From contig JBBSET010000061.1 of the NCBI GenBank assembly GCA_038239485.1, forward strand, positions 1 through 17,923: 17,923 nucleotides of DNA. The letters are read 5' to 3'. A program made the position numbers and the translations under genes. This document shows positions 7,660 to 15,517 of this stretch, piece after piece. The notes below the pieces were generated by a model. That model had not been told where the DNA came from and ran no database searches. It saw nothing but the letters and a program-made list of their open reading frames with translations. The stretch is from DASQEH01 sp038239485. Its GTDB lineage: Bacteria > Actinomycetota > Actinomycetes > Propionibacteriales > Nocardioidaceae. Position 1 is the stretch's first letter. The number at the start of each line of letters is the position of its first letter.

Positions 7660-8709
7660 TCAGTCTGCTAGGTCTGCGGCTTCGAATGCCTCAGCCAACA
7701 GTTTTATCGTCGTGATCCTCGTCTCCAGGTCGGGGGCGAATGGCGACACGTTGAGCGTCGTGACCCCGGCCTCGGCGTAGGCGTGCAGGCGCTCGGCGAT
7801 CCGATCCGGCGGCCCGAGCAGCGAGGTCTGGTCGATGAAGTCGACCGGTACTGCGGCCATCGCGTCGCGGGCCCGCCGGTCCAGGTAGAGATCCTGGATG
7901 TGCTTCGCCTCGGCCTCGAAGCCCATCCGGCAGGCCAGCTGGTTGTAGAAGTTGTGCTCGCGACTCCCCATCCCTCCCACGTAGAGCGCGGCGTACGCGC
8001 GGATCCGGTCCGCGCACTCGTCCACGTCCGCACCTATCGCCACCGGCACCGTCGCAGCGACATCGAAGGGCAGGCCGGCGGCGGGGCCGCGCTCCCGTCC
8101 GGCGCGCACGTGCGCCATCAGATCGCCGGAGTGGGCGGGAGAGAAGAAGATGGCGAGCCAGCCGTCGGCGATCTCGCCACTGAGCTCGAGGTTCCTCGGT
8201 CCGACGGCGGCCAGATAGAGGGGTACGTGGTCGCGTACCGGGTGAACGGTCAGCCTGAGCGCCTTGCCGGGCCCGTCGGGCAGCGGAAGGGTGAAGAACT
8301 CCCCCGAGTGCCGCACGGTCTCGCGCCGCATCGCCTGGTTGACGATGTCCACGTACTCCCGGGTCCGCGCCAGCGGCTTGTCGAACCGCACGCCGTGCCA
8401 GCCCTCGGAGACCTGCGGGCCGGACACCCCCAGCCCCAGCCGGAAGCGACCGTGACTCAGCAGGTCGAGGGTGGCCGCGGTCATGGCCGTCATCGCGGGC
8501 GTACGGGCCGGGATCTGCATCACCGCGGCACCGATATCGATGCGCTCCGTCTTCGCCGCGACGTAGGCCAGCACGGTCGGCGCGTCGGAGCCGTACGCCT
8601 CCGCGGCCCAGACGACCGCGTATCCGAGCTGGTCGGCCTGTTGGGCGAGGCTCACGTAGTCGGCCACGTCGTCGTCGGCGACATACCCCAGGTTCAGTCC
8701 GAGCCTCAC
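7660..8709 (-). CDS. LLM-class (probably F420-dependent) oxidoreductase
   Basis: Bacterial luciferase-like TIM-barrel oxidoreductase, 349 aa from the chosen start. Recognisable features are the N-terminal RLGLNLGY strand, the YAVVWAAEAYGSDAP segment that shapes the cofactor pocket, the GAAVMQIPARTPAMTAMTAA helix and DLLSHGRFRLGLGVSGPQV, all typical of F420-dependent actinobacterial LLM proteins; F420 rather than FMN is inferred from this resemblance. The substrate is unknown. Two in-frame GTG codons occur, 8715 and 8709; I prefer 8709 because it gives the usual N-terminus and leaves an AAGG about 8 nt upstream. It diverges from the aldo/keto reductase with 32 nt between and is the first gene of an operon with uppP. 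Confidence 0.9.
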   Translation of the reverse strand: MRLGLNLGYVADDDVADYVSLAQQADQLGYAVVWAAEAYGSDAPTVLAYVAAKTERIDIGAAVMQIPARTPAMTAMTAATLDLLSHGRFRLGLGVSGPQVSEGWHGVRFDKPLARTREYVDIVNQAMRRETVRHSGEFFTLPLPDGPGKALRLTVHPVRDHVPLYLAAVGPRNLELSGEIADGWLAIFFSPAHSGDLMAHVRAGRERGPAAGLPFDVAATVPVAIGADVDECADRIRAYAALYVGGMGSREHNFYNQLACRMGFEAEAKHIQDLYLDRRARDAMAAVPVDFIDQTSLLGPPDRIAERLHAYAEAGVTTLNVSPFAPDLETRITTIKLLAEAFEAADLAD

Positions 8710-8727
8710 TCTCACGACCTTAGCTAT

Positions 8728-8733
8728 TAGGGT
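8728..8733 (+). promoter_or_regulatory. Candidate -10 element for the aldo/keto reductase gene
   Basis: TAGGGT lies at -14 to -9 relative to ATG 8742 within the 32-nt spacer between divergent genes. It fits TANNNT and would start transcription at or within a couple of bases of the ATG. The same AGGG could instead act as a weak Shine-Dalgarno. Confidence 0.35.
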
Positions 8734-8741
8734 GCTACCCC

Positions 8742-9710
8742 ATGAAGCAGCGCTACCTCGGGCGTACCGGCCTCAAGGTGAGCAGGTTCGGGCTCGGCAC
8801 CTGGACGTGGGGCACCGACGTCGACGAAAAGGACGCGGCCGACCAGCTCCGCAGCTTCATGTCTGCCGGCGGGACCCTCGTCGACACGGCGTCCGGCTTC
8901 GGCCGCGGCGCCAGCGAGGCTGTGCTGGGGTCGCTGCTGGCAGGGGTCGTCAAGCGTGACGACGTCGTGATCGCCACCAAGGCAGGCATCACGTCGTCGC
9001 GGGGCGAGTGGGTCCAAGACACCTCTCGCGGTGCGATGCTGCGCACGCTCGACAGGTCGCTCAGGCGACTCGGCGTCGACGACGTGGACCTGTGGCAGGT
9101 ACACATCGCGTCCGACGACGTGCCGGTCGAGGAGACACTGTCGGCCCTCGACGCCGCCGTGGTCTCCGGACGGGCCCGTTACGTCGGCATCTCGAACTAC
9201 TCGGGCTGGAGAACCGCACAGGCGGCCACCCACCAGTCGTCCGTGCCGGGCCGGACCATCCTCGCGTCGACGCAGATGGAGTACTCGCTGCTCCAACGCG
9301 GGATCGAGCGCGAGGTCGTGCCTGCCGCGAGGGCGCTCGGGCTCGGCATCCTCGCGTGGTCGCCGCTAGGTCGTGGCGTCCTCACCGGCAAGTACCGATC
9401 GGGGATCCCGGCGGGCTCGCGGGGAGCGTCCAACACCTTCGGTGAGTACGTCGCCGAGTTCCTCGACACGAGAGCTGCCCGGATCGTCGAGGCCGTCTGC
9501 CGTGCGGCCGAGGGTCTGGAACTCTCTGCGACCCAGGTGGCACTGGCGTGGGTCCGCGACCAGCCGGGTGTGACTGCGCCACTCCTCGGCGCCAGGACGA
9601 CCGGCCAGCTGGCCCTCGCCCTGGCGGCTGAGAGCGTCGACCTCCCGGACGAGATCGCCGAGGCCCTGGACGACGTGTCAGCGCCGACGATGGGCTACCC
9701 CGAGGCTTGA
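8742..9710 (+). CDS. Aldo/keto reductase family protein with Tyr-to-Phe at the catalytic position
   Basis: NAD(P)H-dependent TIM-barrel protein of the AKR superfamily, 322 aa. The N-terminus RYLGRTGLKVSRFGLGTWTWG is typical. Of the catalytic tetrad Asp48 (VDTAS), Lys80 (ATKAG) and His121 (LWQVHIAS) are present, but the expected Tyr is Phe53: the segment reads DTASGFGRGASE where the family has DTA-x-x-YG. The codon is TTC, not a marginal reading. The later SNYSGW, AWSPLGRGVLTGKYR and QVALAWV segments are standard. The change predicts weak or altered reductase activity, possibly ligand binding or a different chemistry. ATG at 8742 is the only sensible start. It diverges from the LLM oxidoreductase and overlaps the 3' end of the GH15 gene by 16 nt, tail to tail. 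Confidence 0.92.
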   Translation: MKQRYLGRTGLKVSRFGLGTWTWGTDVDEKDAADQLRSFMSAGGTLVDTASGFGRGASEAVLGSLLAGVVKRDDVVIATKAGITSSRGEWVQDTSRGAMLRTLDRSLRRLGVDDVDLWQVHIASDDVPVEETLSALDAAVVSGRARYVGISNYSGWRTAQAATHQSSVPGRTILASTQMEYSLLQRGIEREVVPAARALGLGILAWSPLGRGVLTGKYRSGIPAGSRGASNTFGEYVAEFLDTRAARIVEAVCRAAEGLELSATQVALAWVRDQPGVTAPLLGARTTGQLALALAAESVDLPDEIAEALDDVSAPTMGYPEA

Positions 9711-11518
9711 TGGCGAGCACGATGCGCGCCTTCGGCCACGGTGTCGGCCGCGTTGAGCGCGATGGCGGCATTGACGAGGGCGAGATGCGAGAAGGCTTGG
9801 GGGAAGTTGCCGACCATCCGTTTGTTGACGGGGTCGTACTCCTCCGACAGGAGACCGAGGTCGTTGCAGAGCCCGACCAGCCGGTTCATCAGAGCGTGTG
9901 CCTTGTCGATCTTGCCCGCCCCAGCATAGGCAGCGACCAGCCAGAACGAGCAGGCGAGGAAGGGGTGCTCGTCGCCCGGCAGCCCGTCGACGCCGGCGTC
10001 GGTGCGGTAGCGCAACACCAGCCCGTTGCGGAGCAGGTCCTCCTCGACCGCGGCTATCGTTCCGACGATCCGCGGGTCGTCACCGGGGAGGAATCCGACC
10101 AGGCTGAGAAGCAGCAGTGAGGCGTCCACCTCGGTCGTGTCGTAGTGCTGGACGAAGCTGTTGCGGTCCCGGTTGAAGCCGCGGTCGAGTATCTCGGCGC
10201 GCACTTTGTCCCGGACGCTGCGCCAGCGCTCGACCGGTCCGTCCAGGCCGTGGTTCTCGACCCCGGCGATCGCGCAGTCGAAGGCGACCCAGATCATCAC
10301 CCTGGAGTGGGTGAAGTTCCGCTGCGGTCCGCGGATCTCCCACAACCCGTTGTCCGGCTCCTCCCAGTGGTCCGCGAGCTCGTTGACGAGAACGCGCTGG
10401 AGCGCCCACGAATGCCTCTCCTCCCCCTGGCCCCTCGACCGTGCGTGCTCGAGCGCCGCCATCACCTCACCGAGCACATCGGCCTGGCGCTGGTCGACGG
10501 CCCCGTTGCCGATCCGCACCGGCCGGGAGTCGGCGTATCCGGCCAGATGGTCGAGCTCGCGCTCCGGGAGGTCCCGGCCGCCGTCGACGGCGTACATGAT
10601 CTGGATGTCCTTGGGGTCGCCGGCGATGGCCCTCAGCAGCCACTCCCGCCACAGCCTGGCCTCGTCGTCGTACCCGGCGGACAGCAGTGCCTCCAGGGTC
10701 AGGGATGCGTCGCGCAGCCAGCAGAAGCGGTAGTCCCAGTTGCGGACGCCGCCGAAGTCCTCGGGCAGCGAGGTGGTCGCGGCCGCAACGATGCCGCCGG
10801 TGTCTTGGTGCGTGAGGATCCGCAGCACGAGCAGCGAGCGCAGGACGGTCTCGCGGAACGGCCAGACGTGCGTGCACCTGGCTGCCCACTCCTCGGAGTT
10901 CGCGATCGTGTCGGCTATCCCGGAGTCGACGTCGAGCATCGGGGGGATGCCGTGGTGCGACTTGAACCAGGTGGTGGAGAACGTCAGCACGTCTCCGGCG
11001 GCGACGTCGAACTCGTCGGCGTGGCGCCCGCCGGACGCATGTGGCAGCCTCGTGCCGCGCAGGACGACCATGTCGGGGCCGGCTGTCGCGGAGATGACCG
11101 GATACTGCTCGTCGTCCTTGCGGCGCATCACCCACGGCCGGACCTTGCCGTACCCGAAGCGGACGATCCACTCGTGGCGCATCGCCACGGTGCCCGACAG
11201 GCCCTCGACGCGACGGACCAGATCGGCCCGACGGTCGCCGAACGGCATCAGGTCGGTCACCTTGACCACCCCGCTCGCGGTCTGGTGGGTGGTCTCGAGC
11301 ACGAAGGTGTTGCCGACGTACCGGCGGGTCGTGACGGCAGCCGGATCCTTCGGGCCGATCAGCCAACGGCCGTTGTCCGGAGTGCCGAGCAGGGCGGCGA
11401 AACAGGCAGGCGAGTCGAACCGCGGCAGGCAGAGCCAGTCCACCGACCCGTCGAGGCCGACCAGCGCCGCCGTCCCGGTGTCCCCGAGCACGGCGTAGTC
11501 ACCGATCGGAAGAGCCAT
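9695..11518 (-). CDS. GH15-family glucoamylase/trehalase-type glycoside hydrolase
   Basis: Inverting glycoside hydrolase of family 15, 607 aa, no signal peptide, so cytoplasmic. The N-terminal beta-sandwich begins PIGDYAVLGDTGTAALVGLDGSVDWLCLP in pieces typical of the family. The (alpha/alpha)6 barrel contains NWDYRFCWLRDASLT, then EEPDNGLWEIRG, which holds the general acid (Glu387 or Glu394 by position), and LLSEEYDPVNKRMVGNFPQAFSH, which holds the catalytic base (Glu559 or Glu560). Mycobacterial relatives of this type act on trehalose; others act on short alpha-glucans, so the substrate is open. ATG 11518 has no Shine-Dalgarno but a perfect leaderless -10 (TACCCT at -12 to -7). It diverges from the DUF5703 gene and converges with the aldo/keto reductase with a 16-nt overlap. 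Confidence 0.94.
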   Translation of the reverse strand: MALPIGDYAVLGDTGTAALVGLDGSVDWLCLPRFDSPACFAALLGTPDNGRWLIGPKDPAAVTTRRYVGNTFVLETTHQTASGVVKVTDLMPFGDRRADLVRRVEGLSGTVAMRHEWIVRFGYGKVRPWVMRRKDDEQYPVISATAGPDMVVLRGTRLPHASGGRHADEFDVAAGDVLTFSTTWFKSHHGIPPMLDVDSGIADTIANSEEWAARCTHVWPFRETVLRSLLVLRILTHQDTGGIVAAATTSLPEDFGGVRNWDYRFCWLRDASLTLEALLSAGYDDEARLWREWLLRAIAGDPKDIQIMYAVDGGRDLPERELDHLAGYADSRPVRIGNGAVDQRQADVLGEVMAALEHARSRGQGEERHSWALQRVLVNELADHWEEPDNGLWEIRGPQRNFTHSRVMIWVAFDCAIAGVENHGLDGPVERWRSVRDKVRAEILDRGFNRDRNSFVQHYDTTEVDASLLLLSLVGFLPGDDPRIVGTIAAVEEDLLRNGLVLRYRTDAGVDGLPGDEHPFLACSFWLVAAYAGAGKIDKAHALMNRLVGLCNDLGLLSEEYDPVNKRMVGNFPQAFSHLALVNAAIALNAADTVAEGAHRARHQASG

Positions 11519-11524
11519 GGGGTG

Positions 11525-11530
11525 AGGGTA
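11525..11530 (-). promoter_or_regulatory. Candidate -10 element of a leaderless GH15 transcript
   Basis: TACCCT at exactly -12 to -7 before ATG 11518; the intervening bases CACCCC offer no Shine-Dalgarno. Confidence 0.5.
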
Positions 11531-11608
11531 TGCCGGGTCGTCTCACCATCGGGGACACAGGTCGGCCGACGGGCGCCGCCTTGATGGACGTGTCACCATG
11601 GACGCGGT

Positions 11609-11815
11609 ATGGAATACGAGTTTCAGCGCTTCTCGTTGCCACGGACGATCTCACGGTCGGCGGTCCGCCGGATGCTGACCGATCGCGCCGAGTACGGCGG
11701 CTGGGAGCTTGCGAGGCTACGGCTGTATCCGGATGGGAGCCGCAAGGTGGAGCTTCGCCGGACCATCATCCGCGTGCGTCCGGTCGCGTCGCATGAGTTC
11801 CGCCCGCTCGTGTGA
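11609..11815 (+). CDS. Small DUF5703-family protein
   Basis: A 68-residue, strongly basic protein that I recognise as DUF5703, a small actinobacterial family of unknown function. Family-like segments are MEYEFQRFSLPRTISR, YGGWELARLRLYPDGSRKV and LRRTIIRV. No signal peptide or membrane segment is visible; charges are spread through the chain, with likely beta-strands in its second half. The start ATG 11609 has only a weak GGA about 8-10 nt upstream. An overlapping ATG at 11598 is in another frame. It stands alone between the divergent GH15 gene (90 nt away) and the convergent propeller gene (21 nt away). I recall DUF5703 near M20 peptidase genes in other actinobacteria, which fits here. Confidence 0.85.
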   Translation: MEYEFQRFSLPRTISRSAVRRMLTDRAEYGGWELARLRLYPDGSRKVELRRTIIRVRPVASHEFRPLV

Positions 11816-11836
11816 GCGTTCGGTCAGCGGAGTCGC

Positions 11837-12832
11837 CTAGCTGCCACTGATGACGCTGACCGTGTTGTCAGCCTCGTTGCTGACGTACGCCGTCCCGGTC
11901 AAAGGGTTCGTCGCTACACCAACCGGGAACGACCCGACGTGCACGATGGATGCCACGACATCGGTCTGCGCGTTGATAAGAGTCACGGTGCCGTGCCTGA
12001 TCAGGCGGGTTACCACGACGGTACGCGCCAACGGGTCGACGGCAACGCCCCGGACGGCCGAGCCCACCTGGATGCGGTCGGTGACCTGATCCGTCGAGCC
12101 GTCGATGACATCGACCGCATTGCCGTCGCCGACGTACGCCGTGTTCGTGAGCGGGTCCACGGCGACGCCGAGGGCGCCCGGCCGAACCCGGATCGTGTCG
12201 CTCAGCGTGTTCGTCCGGCCGTCGATCACGAAAACCCTGTCGTCGGCTGTGACGAAGACCTGATCGGTGAGCGGGTTCGTTGCGAGTCCTGACGGGGAGC
12301 TGGGGAGGCGGATGGTCTGCTCGAGCCGGTTGGTTCGGCCGTCGATGACCGACAGGGTGGAGAACTCGTCGTTGGCCACATAGATCGTGTCGCTGATCGG
12401 GTTCACGGCGATCGCGCTCGGGGTGCTGTGCGTATTCACCTTCCCGGTAACGAGCTTCGAGGTGCCGTTGACCCGGTAGACGGTCGGGTCGTCGATGTTG
12501 ACCACGTAGAACCTGTTGGTCAGCGGATCGCTGGCCACGTCGACCGGGTAGCAGCAGCCGATACGGACGGACGCGGTCACCTCGTCCGTGCTGCCGTCGA
12601 TCACCGAGACACGGTTGCCGTTGGCGTTCGCGACGTAGGCGGTGTTCGTGAGGGGGTTGATCGCGATCCCGGCCGGCCCGAGCCCGACCCGGACGGTGGC
12701 CACCACGTGCGGCACCTGAGGTACCTGCGGGGCGGCAGCTCCGGACTGCACCCCCGGGCCCGCGACGGTGAGCAGGACAACAGCCGTGACGACGGGGCCG
12801 AGACCTCTCGGCGCGAGCGGACGACTACGCAT
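11837..12832 (-). CDS. Secreted YncE-like seven-bladed beta-propeller protein
   Basis: Exported propeller of the YncE/PQQ-like or SMP-30-like kind, 331 aa. An N-terminal signal peptide (RSRPLAPRGLG, hydrophobic VVTAVVLLTVAG, then AAAP) is followed by seven repeats of about 40 residues. Each has the core xxVGxxPxGVAVNPLTNTAYV, then VxVIDGSTxxV. They begin near VVATVRVG, TASVRIG, TGKVNTH, EQTIRLP, SDTIRVR, TDRIQVG and ASIVHVG. Blade 2 carries a vicinal cysteine pair (RIGCCYP). No catalytic motif is evident; such proteins usually bind ligands or partners at the cell surface. I chose ATG 12832 because it starts the signal peptide and overlaps the M20 stop by 8 nt (coupling); the frame remains open to 12877 but that part lies inside the M20 gene. 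Confidence 0.88.
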   Translation of the reverse strand: MRSRPLAPRGLGPVVTAVVLLTVAGPGVQSGAAAPQVPQVPHVVATVRVGLGPAGIAINPLTNTAYVANANGNRVSVIDGSTDEVTASVRIGCCYPVDVASDPLTNRFYVVNIDDPTVYRVNGTSKLVTGKVNTHSTPSAIAVNPISDTIYVANDEFSTLSVIDGRTNRLEQTIRLPSSPSGLATNPLTDQVFVTADDRVFVIDGRTNTLSDTIRVRPGALGVAVDPLTNTAYVGDGNAVDVIDGSTDQVTDRIQVGSAVRGVAVDPLARTVVVTRLIRHGTVTLINAQTDVVASIVHVGSFPVGVATNPLTGTAYVSNEADNTVSVISGS

Positions 12833-14129
12833 GGTCGAGGAAGCCGTCGAGTACCCGCGCGCTGAACTCCAGCCCATCGACCGGCACCCGCTCGTCGACG
12901 CCGTGGAAGAGCGCAGTGAAGTCGAGGTCGGCGGGCAGCCGCAGCGGCGAGAAGCCGAAGCACCGGATCCCGAGTCGGCTCCAGGCCTTCGCGTCGGTGC
13001 CCGCGGACATCAGGAACGGCAGCACGGCTGCGTCAGGGTCCTCCTCGAGCAACGAGACTCTCATCGCCTCCACCAGCGGCCCGTCGAAGGGCGTCTCGAG
13101 TGCCGTGTCGTGGACAAGAAGCTCATAGCTCACATTATCTGGGAGCAGGCTGCGCAGCGTCGAGAAGAACTCGTCCTCGAAGCCGGGCAGGAACCGCCCG
13201 TCGATGCTGGCGGTTGCCTCCCCGGGTATGACGTTGTGCTTGTATCCGGACGCGAGCATGGTCGGGTTGGCTGTGTTGCGCACGACCGCCGCCAGCATCC
13301 GCGCTGCCGGGCCGAAGTGCTCGATCAGGGCGTCGACGTTGTCGTCCACCGTGGCGAAGCCGGTGAGGGCGGCAACCTCCTCCAGCAGGGTGCCCATCGA
13401 CGGAGTGATCCGGACCGGCCACTGATGGCGTCCGATCGCGGCAACAGCCTCGGCGATCGCGGTCACGGCGTTGTCGGAGTTCCGCATCGAGCCGTGCCCG
13501 GCGGTCCCATGCGCGCGGAGCCGGAGCCACGCGAGGCCCTTCTCGGCGGTTTCGACGAGGTAGATCCGCTTGCCGTTGATCGTCGTCGAGAAGCCGCCCA
13601 CCTCGCCGATCGCCTCGGTACATCCCTCGAGCAGCTCCGGCTTCTGGTCGACGAGCGGATGGGCCCCGAGGATGCTGCCAGCCTCCTCGTCGGCCGTGAA
13701 CGCCAGCGTGATCGCTCGCTTCGGCGGCTCGCCGACCCGCGCCCGCGCCCGTACGACGGAGAGGATGGCCGCGTCGAAGTCCTTCATGTCGACAGCGCCG
13801 CGTCCCCAGACGTAGTCGTCTTGCACCTCGGCGGCGAACGGGTCGACCTTCCAGTCGGAACCTCTTGCGGGCACGACGTCGAGGTGCCCGTGGATCAGCA
13901 GCCGGTCCGTCGCGGACGGGTCTCCCCAGTGGGCGACGAGCGACGTCCGTCCCCTGGCGGCCTCGAACATCTCCGACTCGATACCGACCTCACTGAGCAG
14001 CCCCGCCACGTGCTCGGCCGCCACCCGCTCCCCCGGTCCGGAGTCGTCCCCATAGTTGGAGGTGTCGATCCGGATCAGGTCACGGCAGATCTGCGTGACC
14101 TCCGCCTCGGGCGTGTAGTCCTTGGTCAT
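12825..14129 (-). CDS. M20/M25/M40-family zinc metallopeptidase or amidohydrolase
   Basis: Cytosolic di-zinc exopeptidase/deacylase of the M20 family, 434 aa from ATG 14129. Metal and catalytic residues are all visible: HGHLDVVP (His82, Asp84), GRGAVDMKDF (bridging Asp114), ADEEAGS (catalytic Glu148, Glu149), a dimerisation domain with HGTAGHGSMRNSDNAV, and a late histidine in ALFHGVDERVPVDGL. The start at 14129 has GAGG 7 nt upstream; another ATG at 14165 would add 12 residues without a clear ribosome site. The substrate (dipeptide, acylated amino acid or other) cannot be told. Its stop overlaps the start of the secreted propeller gene, so the two form a coupled pair, and it diverges from the tRNA-Leu gene. 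Confidence 0.93.
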   Translation of the reverse strand: MTKDYTPEAEVTQICRDLIRIDTSNYGDDSGPGERVAAEHVAGLLSEVGIESEMFEAARGRTSLVAHWGDPSATDRLLIHGHLDVVPARGSDWKVDPFAAEVQDDYVWGRGAVDMKDFDAAILSVVRARARVGEPPKRAITLAFTADEEAGSILGAHPLVDQKPELLEGCTEAIGEVGGFSTTINGKRIYLVETAEKGLAWLRLRAHGTAGHGSMRNSDNAVTAIAEAVAAIGRHQWPVRITPSMGTLLEEVAALTGFATVDDNVDALIEHFGPAARMLAAVVRNTANPTMLASGYKHNVIPGEATASIDGRFLPGFEDEFFSTLRSLLPDNVSYELLVHDTALETPFDGPLVEAMRVSLLEEDPDAAVLPFLMSAGTDAKAWSRLGIRCFGFSPLRLPADLDFTALFHGVDERVPVDGLEFSARVLDGFLDHA

Positions 14130-14170
14130 CCAGCGTCCTCGCTCATACCGCCCATCCTGCCGCATCCGAC

Positions 14171-14199
14171 TTCGGCGCGGCGGCGGACTTTGCTAGGGT
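14171..14199 (+). promoter_or_regulatory. Candidate promoter for tRNA-Leu
   Basis: TAGGGT (14194-14199) fits a -10 and TTCGGC (14171-14176) is a poor -35, spaced 17 nt. Predicted transcription would begin about 28 nt upstream of the mature tRNA 5' end. The match is modest. Confidence 0.3.
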
Positions 14200-14233
14200 G
14201 ACGGACGCTCACCAAGGCATCGGTGGCACCCAC

Positions 14234-14318
14234 GTCCGGGTGGCGGAATAGGTAGACGCGCTAGCTTGAGGTGCTAGTGCCCCAAAAGGGCATGGGGGTT
14301 CAAGTCCCCCCTCGGACA
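14234..14318 (+). tRNA. tRNA-Leu(GAG)
   Basis: Class II tRNA of 85 nt. The acceptor stem GTCCGGG pairs with CTCGGAC (one G-T), with discriminator A at 14318. The anticodon stem CTAGC/GCTAG encloses loop TTGAGGT, giving anticodon GAG (reads CUC and CUU). A long variable arm TGCCC-CAAAA-GGGCA is diagnostic for Leu/Ser/Tyr class. The T-arm is GGGGG-TTCAAGT-CCCCC. The 3' CCA is not encoded (the sequence continues CGCG). No terminator hairpin with a T-run follows. Confidence 0.97.
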
Positions 14319-14833
14319 CGCGCTTTGGTACATGGTTGTGTCGGTTCAGCTTCAGCGGTGACAGCCCGGCGTTCTGGCGGTTGACATGCCTTCTCTGGCC
14401 CTCCCCGGGCACTAGGGGTCGCGGACTTTGCGGTGGTCGTCGTCGGACTGTGCAGAGGGCGGAGGCGACAAGCTCTGCTTAAGAAGGTCCAGGACGCCGG
14501 TGTCGTGCCAGCCGCAATGGCGCTGCTTGCGGAAGCCGATGCCGCAACGTCTCGCGGGTGCACCCGGTGGGTAGGTTTCACAATCCAACGGCCGACGATT
14601 GGCGCTTTCGGTGGGGGCACGCGGCCGGCTTGCCGTTCATCGGGCTTGGCGCGGTCGGGTCTTGGCTCAGCTGCCTCGCGGCCCTTCCCATTGGTGGCCG
14701 GTAGCGGGATCGCGACCATCGCCGACCGACGGTGGACTTCTGTCCGCGATCTGAACGTGGGCTTGCGCCTTGTGGTCACACCCCGTTTAGATCCTGTATG
14801 GGTGAGCCCTCGCGACCCGGAGATGCTGCGCAT
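14319..14833. other. Gene-poor stretch after the tRNA
   Basis: No convincing gene. Both strands have open frames (14433-14849 plus; 14300-14833 minus), but codon third positions in the plus frame are only about 65% G/C by hand count against well above 85% in real genes here. Neither translation resembles a family I know. Two 60-nt lines counted by hand (14341-14400, 14461-14520) are 63% G+C, against 70% at 10021-10080 in the GH15 gene. No integrase remnant, IS end, or second copy of the tRNA 3' end was seen. It may be decayed sequence at an island boundary. Confidence 0.5.
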
Positions 14834-15517
14834 TTGCCCGCGCTCATAGTCTTCACGAAGCTGCCTTCCGCGGGCCGTAGCAAGACACGCCTGGGCCCCC
14901 AGTGCACTGCGGAGCAGGCCACCGAGGTCGCTGAGGCCTTACTCGAGGACACGTTCACGCTGCTGGGGAGCTGTGTGGGCCGGGCGCGCCTCGTGGCGGC
15001 GGTCGAGACGTACGGGGCCGCGTTGCCGGCGTGGCCTGATCTCGCCGTAATGCACCAACGCGGCGCGGACCTCGGCGATCGGCTGGCGAACGCGCTCCAT
15101 GACGCGGGACCCCCTGCGCTGCTGCTTGCGAGCGACACCCCGCAGATGGATCCCGCCCTGCTCAACGCGGCGCTCAACCGCCTCCGCGACGGGACATGCG
15201 AGTCGGTCGTGGGACCCACCGAAGACGGCGGCTTCTGCTGCGTGGGAGTCCGCGCGTGGCGACCGGACCTCTTCGATGGCGTACCGATGGACTCTCCCCG
15301 CTGCTGCGGCCTGCTGCTCGAGCGGTGGGAGCGGCTCGGCTTGGAGCCGATGGTGCTCCCCGAGGTCTACCGCGACGTCGACCGCCTCGAGGATGCGGTC
15401 GCCGTGGCGCGCTTGCTCCCCTCGTCGCGGCTCGCCACGGTGGCGCGACACGCGGCAATGCTGGACGGAGAGCGGCTGGCAGCGCTCGGGGGGGCCGCGG
15501 ATGTTCTGCACGGGTGA
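14834..15517 (+). CDS. DUF2064/TIGR04282-type glycosyltransferase-like protein
   Basis: Small GT-A-fold nucleotide-sugar-transferase-like protein (DUF2064; the TIGR04282 group is named for arsenosugar biosynthesis), 227 aa. Landmarks are PALIVFTKLPSAGRSKTRLG (KTRLG at 17-21), the metal/nucleotide-site segment LLLASDTPQMDP (Ser100-Pro103), and GPTEDGGFCCVGV (127-139). No signal peptide or membrane helix. The start is TTG 14834, chosen because the family begins just before the first strand and because the sequence between the in-frame ATG 14798 and this TTG has poor coding character; a GGAG lies 11 nt upstream, rather far. No arsenic genes (arsM, radical-SAM arsS) are in view, so arsenosugar synthesis is not supported. 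It overlaps the next gene by 17 nt, implying joint function with a methylase-like protein. Confidence 0.8.
   Translation: MPALIVFTKLPSAGRSKTRLGPQCTAEQATEVAEALLEDTFTLLGSCVGRARLVAAVETYGAALPAWPDLAVMHQRGADLGDRLANALHDAGPPALLLASDTPQMDPALLNAALNRLRDGTCESVVGPTEDGGFCCVGVRAWRPDLFDGVPMDSPRCCGLLLERWERLGLEPMVLPEVYRDVDRLEDAVAVARLLPSSRLATVARHAAMLDGERLAALGGAADVLHG

Noticed and set aside
10145..11584. 479-codon plus-strand open frame
   Set aside because: Shadow of the GH15 gene, which has clear catalytic motifs on the minus strand.
12768..14201. 477-codon plus-strand open frame
   Set aside because: Shadow of the M20 peptidase and propeller genes.
14209..14412. 67-codon minus-strand open frame containing EGGLEPPCPFGALAPQASAS
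   Set aside because: It is the antisense of tRNA-Leu; this peptide pattern is a familiar false ORF generated by tRNA-Leu genes.
14433..14849. 138-codon plus frame (and an overlapping 177-codon minus frame, 14300-14833) in the post-tRNA stretch
   Set aside because: Poor third-position G/C (about 65% by hand count in the plus frame), no ribosome site and no recognisable motif; treated as non-coding or decayed.
14834..15517. Arsenosugar biosynthesis locus
   Set aside because: Only the family name points there; no arsenic methyltransferase, radical-SAM partner or efflux gene is visible.
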